Program-made: the position numbers and the translations under genes
Notes under the pieces: model-generated
Told to the model about the DNA's origin: nothing
The model's input: the letters and a program-made list of their open reading frames with translations, nothing else
The model's database searches: none
Source: JAXDBM01 sp964460245
GTDB lineage: Bacteria; Desulfobacterota; Syntrophia; Syntrophales; Fen-1087
Assembly: GCA_964460245.1 (NCBI GenBank)
Contig: CAYWTL010000008.1
Span: 1-53,033, forward strand
Length of the DNA: 53,033 bases
Reading direction: 5' to 3'
Shown here: positions 8,188 through 15,957 of the stretch, piece by piece
How positions within the stretch are numbered: position 1 is the first letter of the stretch
Layout: the number at the start of each line of letters is the position of its first letter

Positions 8188-9177
8188 TCACTGCTCGACC
8201 ATCAGCAGCATACGGGCCCAGGTCAGGCCCGCGCCCACGAGGGCCATCGCCAGGCGGTCGCCGGGCCTCATTTCCTCCCAGCGCTGGCTCACGGCCGCGG
8301 GGGCGCCGGAGCAGCCGGCGTTGCCGAAGAAGGCCACGTTGTGCCAGTGATTTTCCTCCGGGATGCCCGTCCGCGCGCAGACGGTCTGAAGGATCCCGAG
8401 GTTCGCCTGGTGTCCGGCGAAGAGGAAGCGGTGTCCGTTGCGGCTGTAGTCATCCTGAAGCGTCCGGAGGGTGTCCGTCATGCGGCGGATGGCAAACCCC
8501 TGGACGGCGTTCCCCTCCTGGCGGAAATAGCCGGTTCGGGGAATCGACGCCTTCCGCCAGGCCGACGGTCTGGAATCGCTGTGGCAGGCCAGAATGCGAA
8601 CGCGGGAAGGAACGGCCGCCGAGACGACGGCCGCCGTACCGCCGTCCCCGAAGAGCACGGCCGTGTTCCGGTCCGAATAGTCGATGCACCGGGTGAGGCT
8701 CTCCGGGTTGACCACCAGAATGTACGGCGGCAGCGATTCCGGCCGCATTCGGCTGAGAAAATGCATTTGCACGCCGAAGGTGGCGCAGGCGGCATTCAGA
8801 TCGAAACAGGGTGCCTCGACACCCAGTTCGGCCGCCACCACCGCCGCCTCGGCGGGCGTGACATGATCCGGCGCCGAGCTTCCGGAAATGACGAGACCGA
8901 CATCCTCCGGCCCGATCCCGGCCCGATCCAGGGCCATCCGGGCCGCCGCCGCGCCGATCCGGGCGTTCGTGTGGCTGCTCGCCTCCGTCGCTCCCCGGGG
9001 GTCGCTGTTCTTCGTGGCGCGGATATAGTCCAGAGAGAGGGAGGTGCGGCGCTCCTGAATCCCGACCCGCTCCATGATCCAATCGTGGGTCGTGCCGATG
9101 TCCAGATCCTCGAGGAAACGGTTGGAGATCACGTTCTCCGGATGGAAGTGACCCAGACCGTGCAGGTAAAGCGCCAT
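8188..9177 (-). CDS. Beta-ketoacyl-ACP synthase III-like condensing enzyme (FabH family)
   Basis: A 329-residue thiolase-fold enzyme with the KAS III catalytic set: Cys131 (FDLNAACATFG), His255 (FAGHQANLGIL) and Asn285 (FFGNAGCSG). KAS III enzymes start chains by condensing an acyl-CoA with malonyl-ACP, so this is the likely initiator for the operon. FDLNAACATF replaces the more usual DxxAACxGF and hints at a divergent primer. The ATG at 9177 shares its A with the TGA of the preceding acyl-CoA dehydrogenase gene; upstream in-frame sequence is out-of-frame reading of that gene. Eighteen bases separate its stop from the FabA-like start. Confidence 0.85.
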   Translation of the reverse strand: MALYLHGLGHFHPENVISNRFLEDLDIGTTHDWIMERVGIQERRTSLSLDYIRATKNSDPRGATEASSHTNARIGAAAARMALDRAGIGPEDVGLVISGSSAPDHVTPAEAAVVAAELGVEAPCFDLNAACATFGVQMHFLSRMRPESLPPYILVVNPESLTRCIDYSDRNTAVLFGDGGTAAVVSAAVPSRVRILACHSDSRPSAWRKASIPRTGYFRQEGNAVQGFAIRRMTDTLRTLQDDYSRNGHRFLFAGHQANLGILQTVCARTGIPEENHWHNVAFFGNAGCSGAPAAVSQRWEEMRPGDRLAMALVGAGLTWARMLLMVEQ

Positions 9178-10376
9178 CACACCAGCTCCCGGCCGATGAT
9201 CATGTTCTGGACCTCCCGGACGCCCTCGTAGATGTCGAGGATGTGGGCGTCCCGCGCCAGCTTCGAAATCTCGTATTCCGACATGAATCCGTAGCCGCCG
9301 TGCAGGTGGAGCCCCTCGTTCGCGCAGAAGAGGGCCGCTTCCGCCGCTGCATTCTTCGCCAGCGAAGCGTACATCCCGCTGTCCGGCACTTCCGTCTGCA
9401 GTTTCCAGGCGGACTTCAGCAGGGCCATCTCCGCCAGTTCCACCTTTTTCCACATGGCCACCAGGGACTCCCGCGCCACCGGCAGGTCGCAGATGCGCTG
9501 GCCGAACTGGCGGCGCTCCCGGGTGTAGGCCAGCGTGACATCCAGCGCGCGCCGCGCCAGCCCGACGCCGATCGCCGCCACCATGGGCCTCGCGTAGTCG
9601 AGAACGTCGACAATGTAGCGGAACCCCAGACGCCGGTCCCCGATGATCTGATCGGGGGCGATCACCACGTCCTCAAAGGCGACGCCGGCCGTATTGGAAA
9701 GGCGCTGCCCCAGCTTGTCCTCCGCCTTCGCGACGACGATCCGGCCGCCCGCCGCGAGGTCGATCTCACGCGTCCGCTCGCCGTCGTCCGGCGGATCCTT
9801 CGAAAAGGAGGACTCGACGGGAACGATGGCGCAGCCCATCAGCGAGCTGCCCGGCTTTCCCACCTTGCAGAAGACCGTGAACTGGGACGCAAAGGATGCG
9901 TTGGTGATGAAGCACTTCGTTCCGTTCAGCCGGTACGATCCGTCCGGCTGCTTGCTCATGAAGGAGATCATGGCGTTGTTGTCGGAACCCGCCCCCGGTT
10001 CGGTCAGGCAGAAGGAAGCCAGCAGCGGCCCTTCGACAAAGGGGCGGAGAAACCGTTCCTGCTGGCCGGCGGTTCCATGACGGGCGATGATCACGTTGGC
10101 GAGATCGTTGCACATGGCCGACGTGGCGATCCCCGAATCGCCGTACGAAAGCTCCATGATGATCAGCGCGGACGACAGGGCGTCGATCTCGTAACCCTGG
10201 ATCGCGCCCGGAATGCTCAGATTCAGGATGCCCGTCTCCCAGGCCTTGCGGATGATCTGCATGGGGAAAACGTGTTTCCGCTCCAGGTCCATGACCTGCG
10301 GCAGGATCTCCGCCCGGATGAAGCGGCGGACCGTGTCCACGTACATCTGCTGTTGATCGTTCAGATGAAAATCCAT
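9177..10376 (-). CDS. Acyl-CoA dehydrogenase family flavoprotein inside a fatty-acid-synthase operon
   Basis: A 399-residue acyl-CoA dehydrogenase. Visible family blocks are FCLTEPGAGSDNNAM (substrate/FAD binding), GTKCFITNA, RRQFGQRICDLPV and DIYEGVREVQNMIIGREL with the catalytic base Glu384. Such enzymes interconvert acyl and 2-enoyl thioesters with FAD. No FabI/FabK/FabL/FabV enoyl reductase is present in the operon, so it may either supply the enoyl-reduction step in reverse or introduce a double bond; both are inference. A large insert (residues ~190-225) contains acidic residues. Starts three bases after the FabD stop and ends overlapping the KAS III-like start. Confidence 0.87.
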   Translation of the reverse strand: MDFHLNDQQQMYVDTVRRFIRAEILPQVMDLERKHVFPMQIIRKAWETGILNLSIPGAIQGYEIDALSSALIIMELSYGDSGIATSAMCNDLANVIIARHGTAGQQERFLRPFVEGPLLASFCLTEPGAGSDNNAMISFMSKQPDGSYRLNGTKCFITNASFASQFTVFCKVGKPGSSLMGCAIVPVESSFSKDPPDDGERTREIDLAAGGRIVVAKAEDKLGQRLSNTAGVAFEDVVIAPDQIIGDRRLGFRYIVDVLDYARPMVAAIGVGLARRALDVTLAYTRERRQFGQRICDLPVARESLVAMWKKVELAEMALLKSAWKLQTEVPDSGMYASLAKNAAAEAALFCANEGLHLHGGYGFMSEYEISKLARDAHILDIYEGVREVQNMIIGRELV

Positions 10377-10379
10377 GGC

Positions 10380-11330
10380 TCAATTGCTCCCGAACAGCCG
10401 GGACGCCGAGGAGAGCGTCGTCACGGACAGGCAGTGGACACCGATCGACTTGAAGAATTCCCGCAGCGGCCGAGCCGGGCCGATTTCATAGATCCGATCG
10501 GCCTCCGCGGCGATGGCTTCCATGTTGTCGACCCAGCGGACGCGGCTCCCGATCTGGCAGGTGAGGGCGCGCAGCAGGTCATCGGGGTCGGATTCGTGGA
10601 ATCCGCCGGTGAAATTCGAGGTGACCGCGACGGCTTTTTTCGCATCCATCCTTTCACGCAGGGACTGAAGGATCCTTGAAAATTCGCCTTCCACGGACCG
10701 CATGTAGCGGCTGTGAAAGGGGGCGCTGACATTGAGGGGAACGAAGCGGAAGGGCCCGCCCTCCTCCAGGACATCGACGATCCGGACCGCCGCCTCGGAA
10801 AGGGCGTCCGCGGCCCCGCTGAGCACGATCTGCTTCGGCGAGTTGACATTCGCGATATCGACGGGAAGATCGGACAGGGCGTGATCGAGGTCGTCGGCGT
10901 CCAGCACGTCGGCAATCACCGCCGCCATTCCGCCCAGGCCCGCCGGGGCCGCCTCCTGCATCAGCCTGCCCCGCAACCGCACGATTCGGACGGCATCCGC
11001 CAGGGGAAGGACGCCGGCCGCAACCAGGGCGGTAAACTCGCCGAGGCTGTGCCCCCCGTAAAGGGACGGATGGATCCCATGCAGCTCGCAAAGCCCCCGG
11101 AACATGGCCAGCTCCGTCGTCAGCAGGCAGGGCTGCGTGTACTCCGTCCAGTCCAGCCGCTCGTCGTTTTCGAAGCACATGGCGGCAACGTCCCAGCCCA
11201 GCGCATCCGATGCCTCCTCGTAGGTCTCCCGGCAGACGGCGGCGCAGTCATGGAAGTCCCGTCCCATGCCCGGCCGCTGGGCGCCCTGCCCCGGAAAGAC
11301 CGCGGCCACCCTGTTTCCTGAAGCCGTCAT
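10380..11330 (-). CDS. fabD: Malonyl-CoA:ACP transacylase (FabD)
   Basis: A 316-residue acyltransferase with FPGQGAQ (12-18), the nucleophile elbow GHSLGEF (Ser95), VRLRGRLMQ with the carboxylate-binding Arg, and SAPFHSRYM with the catalytic His. It loads malonyl groups onto the ACP. The ATG at 11330 is preceded by AGGGG at a good distance; an upstream ATG at 11399 would give an unusual 23-residue extension. First gene of the ten-gene minus-strand operon. Having its own fabD means the operon does not depend on the housekeeping one. Confidence 0.9.
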   Translation of the reverse strand: MTASGNRVAAVFPGQGAQRPGMGRDFHDCAAVCRETYEEASDALGWDVAAMCFENDERLDWTEYTQPCLLTTELAMFRGLCELHGIHPSLYGGHSLGEFTALVAAGVLPLADAVRIVRLRGRLMQEAAPAGLGGMAAVIADVLDADDLDHALSDLPVDIANVNSPKQIVLSGAADALSEAAVRIVDVLEEGGPFRFVPLNVSAPFHSRYMRSVEGEFSRILQSLRERMDAKKAVAVTSNFTGGFHESDPDDLLRALTCQIGSRVRWVDNMEAIAAEADRIYEIGPARPLREFFKSIGVHCLSVTTLSSASRLFGSN

Positions 11331-11643
11331 TTGCACCCCTCCCCTGTGGAAAGTCTTTTCGGCGTCGGTTGCAATCAGGAACCGTGCCAAAAGGGCCATG
11401 CAACTCGGAAAACAATCTCATGCTCTTGCAATGATTAACGAATTATTTGCCGGAAGGATTTTTGCAGATCTGAAAACCGGGTGAAATGAAGGGCAAAGGT
11501 GGGAAATCCCGTTCGCACCGGGAAGAATGCTTCACACCGGGACAGCCCGGATTTCTCGTAAACGGCAGGGCATCGCCCGGGCAGTCATTTAACGAAAAAA
11601 TCATGCGCCGCTGTATGCGGTCGCGAGGATTGACATATTCGCT
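11331..11643 (-). other. Intergenic region upstream of the fatty-acid-synthase operon
   Basis: About 313 bases between the toxin gene stop and fabD, both minus strand. It must hold the operon promoter, but I find no convincing -35/-10 pair. The stretch 11405-11465 is AT-rich. The only repeat noticed is a short imperfect direct repeat of CACCGGGA near 11515-11545. No gene is seen. Confidence 0.4.
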
Positions 11644-11904
11644 TCAGCGATAAACATCTCTTCGATGCCCTACTTTCACTATCCAAATTGTAAGCTCTTG
11701 ATCCTGAACGGAATAGATAATCCTGTACCGCCCTTGACGGACGCGATATCTCTCTTGCCCTGTTAGTTTTTCATGGCCTGGCGGTCTCGGATTTTCAGAA
11801 AGCGCCTCAATGCGATGGATAATCTTCCTTAAATCTTTTTTGGGTATCGCACGGAAGTCTTTTTCAACGGATTCTCTGAAATAGATTTCATATTTTGCCA
11901 TCAT
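11644..11904 (-). CDS. RelE/ParE-type toxin
   Basis: An 86-residue basic protein, MMAKYEIYFRES... with KDFRAIPKKDLRKIIHRIEAL, RYRVRQGRYRIIY and VKVGHRRDVYR, the pattern of RelE-fold mRNA interferases. It starts inside the antitoxin gene (17-base overlap) with AGAGG seven bases before the ATG. The pair is AT-richer than its neighbours, consistent with transfer. Target and mechanism within the RelE fold (mRNA cleavage versus gyrase) are not decided by sequence alone. Confidence 0.85.
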   Translation of the reverse strand: MMAKYEIYFRESVEKDFRAIPKKDLRKIIHRIEALSENPRPPGHEKLTGQERYRVRQGRYRIIYSVQDQELTIWIVKVGHRRDVYR

Positions 11905-12121
11905 TTTTCAGCCTCTTGATCATTGTTTCGTAACTGATTAAGGGCTCTTTAACTCTTTCCTCAAAAGCTGCAATGTCTTCAGCGTCTTCCGCCAGAGATT
12001 CTTTGATGGCATCATTCACTAATTTCGATAGAGACTGTGACGTTTCGACTGCCTTTAAACGAAGAGCTTTATGTAATTCCGGGTCCAGGTATACGGTGGC
12101 GCGTGTTGCTGCGGATCTCAT
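11888..12121 (-). CDS. Ribbon-helix-helix antitoxin (CopG-like)
   Basis: A 77-residue protein with an N-terminal ribbon-helix-helix (RATVYLDPELHKALRLKAVE) and an acidic C-terminal half that would wrap the toxin. The ATG has GGAGGTGAT just upstream. It presumably represses its own promoter, and an inverted repeat lies immediately before the gene. It forms an operon with the downstream overlapping RelE-type toxin. Confidence 0.83.
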   Translation of the reverse strand: MRSAATRATVYLDPELHKALRLKAVETSQSLSKLVNDAIKESLAEDAEDIAAFEERVKEPLISYETMIKRLKNDGKI

Positions 12122-12137
12122 AATATCACCTCCAAGT

Positions 12138-12155
12138 TGTTATGTGTCTATAACA
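12138..12155. promoter_or_regulatory. Candidate operator of the toxin-antitoxin pair
   Basis: Inverted repeat TGTTAT (12138-12143) and ATAACA (12150-12155) with six bases between, set 17 bases before the antitoxin ATG. A further ATAAC-like half-site follows at 12158-12162. RHH antitoxins commonly bind such repeats; use as an operator is inferred. Confidence 0.4.
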
Positions 12156-12210
12156 TCATAACGTCATAGCAGCAAGGATTTTTCTCTCTTTATGCGAACG
12201 ATGGATCGTT

Positions 12211-12356
12211 GCAGCCCCTTGGGGCGGGGTCTGCTCGAACGGCCGTGATCGGCGGAGCGCGAATGGAGCCTTAAAGAACGTTTGAGCAGATGATCGAGAG
12301 CGGATAGGACGGATGGCCGAAGGCCAAGCGAGCATCAGCGAGCGGTCCGTCCTATC
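12211..12356. repeat. Cluster of three hairpin-forming inverted repeats
   Basis: (1) GCCCC-TT-GGGGC at 12214-12225. (2) TCTGCTCGAACG (12230-12241) against CGTTTGAGCAGA (12279-12290), 11 of 12 positions complementary, enclosing a small GCCG-TGAT-CGGC hairpin. (3) GATAGGACGGA (12303-12313) against TCCGTCCTATC (12346-12356), perfect over 11 bp, enclosing TGGCC-GAA-GGCCA and a direct repeat AGCGAGC-ATC-AGCGAGC. It lies between the toxin-antitoxin pair and the alr promoter, with no coding frame. It could be a REP-like/MITE-like repeat or a structured RNA. Confidence 0.55.
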
Positions 12357-12484
12357 AGTGTAATAGATGGAAAATGTTCCGCCGTAAAATCAAATATGGA
12401 TGAACGGACTTTCTACCTATGCTAAACAATAGCAAGAAAATGGAAAATTGCCAATCACCGTTTCTACTGAAACCGCACTTTGCC

Positions 12485-12512
12485 TTGACAACACCGAAGC
12501 CTCTGGTATGAT
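12485..12512 (+). promoter_or_regulatory. Sigma70-type promoter of the alr-ddl region
   Basis: TTGACA (12485-12490), 16-base spacer, TATGAT (12507-12512). Both boxes are near consensus. The alr ATG is 55 bases downstream of the -10 box. Confidence 0.7.
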
Positions 12513-12566
12513 CCGCACGGCGCCGCTTCAGGCGGTCAGCGAGGGAGCGGCCCGGAGACGGGGGAC

Positions 12567-14522
12567 ATGGCGTTGAAAGAGGAACAGCGGTACAGAAGCT
12601 GGGTGGAAGTCGACCTCGATCACTTCACCCAAAACTGGAACGAGATGAAGCGTCTCGTGGGCCCCGCCGTCCGCATCATGCAGGTGGTGAAGGCCGACGC
12701 CTACGGGCACGGCGCGATGGAAATCGCCAATGTGGCGCTGAAAAACGGCGCGGCCTGCCTCGGCGTCGCCAACGCGGACGAGGGCGTCCAGCTCCGGGTC
12801 AGCGACATCAACGCCCCCATCGTGATCCTGAGCCCCTCGCCGGATTACGAAATCGGCCAGATCATCAAGTACAACCTGACCCCGTCGGTCTCCGACATCG
12901 GCTTTGCCCGGGAGCTGCAGAAGCAGTTCCGCAAGGCGGGGATCAAGGCCCCCATTCACATCGAGGTAGACACCGGGATGGGCCGCGGCGGCACCATCCA
13001 CTACGAGGCCTTCGACGTGATCCGGGAAATCCTCGAATTTCCGAACATCGTTGTCGAGGGGATCTTCACCCACCTGGCGGCCAGCGAGGTGACCATCGAG
13101 TACAACGACCGGCAGTGGCGCCTGTTCAAGGAGCTGCTGGACAAGCTGGCGGCTCACCGGGTCCGGATCCCCATCCGGCACATGTGCAACAGCGGGGGCA
13201 TCCTCAATTACCCCGGGTTCCACCTGGACATGGTCCGGCCGGGCATCATGTCCTACGGCATCTACCCCTCGCCCGACACCGCCGGAAAGGCGAGCCTCGC
13301 CCCGGTCATGAGCTTCAAGACCCGGATCGTGCTCATCAAGGAATTCCCCGAAGGCTACAGCATCGGCTACAACCGGACCTACATGACCCACAAGCCCACC
13401 CGGATCGCGACGATCCCCGTCGGCTACGGGGACGGCTACGGCGTGCTCCTGTCGAACCAGGGCGAGGTGCTCCTTCAGGGAAAGCGGGCCGCCATCGTCG
13501 GGCGGGTCTCCATGGACATGTGCACCGTCAATGTCAGCCACATCCCGGACTGCCGGGTGGGGGACGAGGTGGTGATCCTCGGCCGGCAGGGCAGCGAAGC
13601 GATCACCGCCAACGAGATCGCGAACCGCATCCGGACCATCAGCTACGAGATCCTGTGCGCCCTGGGCAAACGAGCGCCGCGGGTCTTCCTGCAGAAGGGC
13701 AAGACGGACACCGTGGCCCCCCGCCTCCGGCGGGTCTTCATCCCCGACGAGGAAAAGTCCCTTGCCCGCATCGACAACATCCTCCGGCACTGCCTCCAGA
13801 CCCGGGCGCGCAGCGAGGAGCTGGGCGACGCCATCTACTACGAGATGTTCGAAACCCTGTTCGGCAAGGAGGACCGGCAGCTCGAACTGCGGACGAACTT
13901 CCGTTACGACATCCGCATCGAGGAATTCACGGAAGCGGAAATGGCAACCGATCGCCCGTCCGGAGAGGATTTCAAGGTCACGACGCGCATCGAATACACC
14001 AAGGCCCTCAGCCATCCCGTCTTCATGATCGGCTGCGCCATGAACAACGAACAGCTCGCCGCGCTGTTCGACGACAAGCGGTGCGAGTACCGCTGGCTGC
14101 TCGGCCAGCGCGACGAGGCGATCACGGAAAAGGATTTCCGGGTAAGCCGCGTCTGCATCGACGACGATCCGGTCCCCATCATCCGTGCGGAAATCACGGA
14201 CCGGGGCTACGAGGTCTGGTGCGGCGGCGAGGATCTGAAGAGAAAACTCAACCGCCAGGCGAAGATCGCGATCGAAATCGTGACCAAGAAGTCGAAGCGC
14301 AACAACCTTTTCTCCGTTTATCTGGTCTATCCCACACGGGGGCTGGACATCCGCTTCAACTACGAGGGCGCGCACATTCGGAATGTCCGGGAGATCAGCT
14401 TCTTTGCCGGGAGGAATCCCTCTCCGGCGATCACCCGGGTGAAGGACCGATCCATCGCGCTCCGGATCAGCGACGACGAGTGGATCTTTCCCACCAGCGG
14501 CGTCACGTTCGTCTGGGCATAG
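12567..14522 (+). CDS. alr: Alanine racemase with a ~270-residue C-terminal extension
   Basis: 651 residues; ordinary alanine racemases have 360-390. Residues 1-375 form a complete racemase: PLP lysine Lys42 in VVKADAYGHG, the second catalytic base Tyr268 in IGYNRTY, the GRVSMDM block, and the C-terminal YEILCALGKRAPRVF. It would interconvert L- and D-alanine for cell-wall precursors. Residues ~380-651 are an added region rich in charged residues and predicted beta strands (for example NLFSVYLVYPTRGLDIRFNY, which I cannot place in any family). It has no obvious motif, Cys cluster or membrane segment. The extension is in frame with continuous coding character, so it is a real fusion. It lies alone behind a strong promoter, ~250 bases before the first D-Ala-D-Ala ligase gene. 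Confidence 0.9.
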   Translation: MALKEEQRYRSWVEVDLDHFTQNWNEMKRLVGPAVRIMQVVKADAYGHGAMEIANVALKNGAACLGVANADEGVQLRVSDINAPIVILSPSPDYEIGQIIKYNLTPSVSDIGFARELQKQFRKAGIKAPIHIEVDTGMGRGGTIHYEAFDVIREILEFPNIVVEGIFTHLAASEVTIEYNDRQWRLFKELLDKLAAHRVRIPIRHMCNSGGILNYPGFHLDMVRPGIMSYGIYPSPDTAGKASLAPVMSFKTRIVLIKEFPEGYSIGYNRTYMTHKPTRIATIPVGYGDGYGVLLSNQGEVLLQGKRAAIVGRVSMDMCTVNVSHIPDCRVGDEVVILGRQGSEAITANEIANRIRTISYEILCALGKRAPRVFLQKGKTDTVAPRLRRVFIPDEEKSLARIDNILRHCLQTRARSEELGDAIYYEMFETLFGKEDRQLELRTNFRYDIRIEEFTEAEMATDRPSGEDFKVTTRIEYTKALSHPVFMIGCAMNNEQLAALFDDKRCEYRWLLGQRDEAITEKDFRVSRVCIDDDPVPIIRAEITDRGYEVWCGGEDLKRKLNRQAKIAIEIVTKKSKRNNLFSVYLVYPTRGLDIRFNYEGAHIRNVREISFFAGRNPSPAITRVKDRSIALRISDDEWIFPTSGVTFVWA

Positions 14523-14558
14523 CAACGGCCCATCGCCGGCTATGAATCCGACAGCCGC

Positions 14559-14574
14559 GGCCTTCGGGCCTTTT
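14559..14574 (+). terminator. Weak candidate terminator after alr
   Basis: GGCC-TTCG-GGCC (14559-14570) followed by TTTT. The stem is only four base pairs, so termination would be weak at most. Confidence 0.25.
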
Positions 14575-14773
14575 CCGGCCCCCCTTCCCGGTCTTCCCAC
14601 CGCCCGCCGACTGTGATATACGGCAAAACATTTCCTCGACGGTAAAGCCGTTGTAAAGTATGAAATGCGGCACGAACCGCAAAAAAAAAGGAAGGGGCGC
14701 CCCAGCCGAACGTGCAGCCGACCGGAAGCGATCCGGTGCGATGCCCAAGGCGGCGCGATTCCGGGAAAAGAAG

Positions 14774-15829
14774 ATGAAAAAACTGCGCATTGGGATCATT
14801 CTGGGGGGAATGTCCTCGGAGCGGGAAGTCTCCCTCAACAGCGGAAGAAACGTTCACGACAACCTCGACCCGGAGCTGTATGAGGCCGTTCCGATCTTCA
14901 TGGACGTCACAGGGAGGCTGTGGATCATTCCCTGGCAGCTCATCTCCCAGAACACGACGCTGGACATCTCCGACCACCTCGAAGAGGAGGCCCGCCGGAT
15001 CGCCTACGAAGATCTGAAAAAGGAAATCGATTTCGTCTTCATCTCCCTGCACGGAAAGTACGGGGACGACGGCTGCATCCAGGGGCTGCTCGAACTCCTG
15101 AACATCCCCTATACCGGCCCCGGCGTACTGGCATCCGCCCTCGGCATGGACAAGCATCTCCAGCAGAAGATCCTGATGTCGGAGGGAATCGACGTGCCGC
15201 GCAGCATGGTCGTTTACGCACGCGACTGGCGGGAAAGGCGGGAGGCCGTTCAAAAGGAGATCCTGGAGCGGTTTTCCTTTCCCTGCTTCACAAAACCGAC
15301 CCGCGAAGGATCGAGCGTCGGCGTCACCCGCGTGGACGATCCGGCCGGCATCGAGGCCGGCATCGCCGCGGCCCTCCAATGGGACAAGGCCGTCCTGGTG
15401 GAGGAGTATCTCGACGGCATCGAATTTTCCGCCATCGTCCTGGAGGAGGAGGGCGAGGCCCGGGTGCTGGAACTGACGGAAATTTACCCGCAGAGCGCCT
15501 ACTACACCTATGACGACAAGTACATGCCCGGCCGCTGCCGCAAATTCACGCCGCCGAAAAACATCCCCCGCGAAACGGCGGACCGGATCCGGGAATCCGT
15601 GCTCCGCGCCTACCATGCCCTCGGATTCCGCTCCTACGGCCGCATGGACGGGTTCTGCCTGACAGACGGCCGGATCCTGATCACCGACCCCAATTCCTCA
15701 TCCGGCATGGCCCCCTCCTCCTTTTTCTTCGAGCAGGCCGCCAGCGCCGGTTTCCTGCCCGGGATGATCATCTCCGCCTTGATCCGGAACGCCCTTGCCA
15801 TCCATGGGGACAAGAAGGGCCCCCTCTGA
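14774..15829 (+). CDS. ddl: D-alanine-D-alanine ligase paralogue 1
   Basis: 351 residues from the ATG at 14774, which follows a purine-rich stretch; in-frame ATGs at 14660 and 14741 would add a basic leader. ATP-grasp ligase blocks: GGMSSEREVSL (Glu at the E. coli DdlB E15 position), HGKYGDDGCIQGLLELL, KPTREGSSVGV (Ser180 at the S150 position) and YDDKY (Tyr250 at the Y216 position). The D-Ala-D-Ala triad is therefore intact. Metal ligands are Asp292, Asp305 (Glu in DdlB) and Asn307, in DPNSSSGM where DdlB has ANTSPGM. It presumably joins two D-alanines, with a somewhat altered second subsite. It shares the unusual C-terminal KKGPL with paralogue 2, indicating an old tandem duplication. Confidence 0.85.
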   Translation: MKKLRIGIILGGMSSEREVSLNSGRNVHDNLDPELYEAVPIFMDVTGRLWIIPWQLISQNTTLDISDHLEEEARRIAYEDLKKEIDFVFISLHGKYGDDGCIQGLLELLNIPYTGPGVLASALGMDKHLQQKILMSEGIDVPRSMVVYARDWRERREAVQKEILERFSFPCFTKPTREGSSVGVTRVDDPAGIEAGIAAALQWDKAVLVEEYLDGIEFSAIVLEEEGEARVLELTEIYPQSAYYTYDDKYMPGRCRKFTPPKNIPRETADRIRESVLRAYHALGFRSYGRMDGFCLTDGRILITDPNSSSGMAPSSFFFEQAASAGFLPGMIISALIRNALAIHGDKKGPL

Positions 15830-15957
15830 AATTCAGCGCCGGGCATGGCCGAAGCGGGATACATTTTCGCTTGCACTGGAGGGGATTATTTGCGATGTTG
15901 CCGCGGATTCGAAAAAATGCCCGGATGCGCAGATGCGGGCGCTTTCAGGAGGGTATC

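Noticed and set aside
3332..11330. Identification of the operon as an aryl-polyene or ladderane cluster
   Set aside because: No ammonia-lyase, exporter, glycosyltransferase, radical SAM or phytoene-desaturase-like gene is present; the gene set only overlaps in generic fatty-acid-synthase enzymes.
12528..14600. 690-codon minus-strand frame opposite alr
   Set aside because: Antisense shadow; the plus strand shows the racemase motifs and a consensus promoter.
14774..15829. Paralogue 1 ligase as a VanA-type D-Ala-D-Lac enzyme
   Set aside because: It keeps Ser180 and Tyr250 at the positions expected of D-Ala-D-Ala ligases and lacks the VanA-type omega loop.
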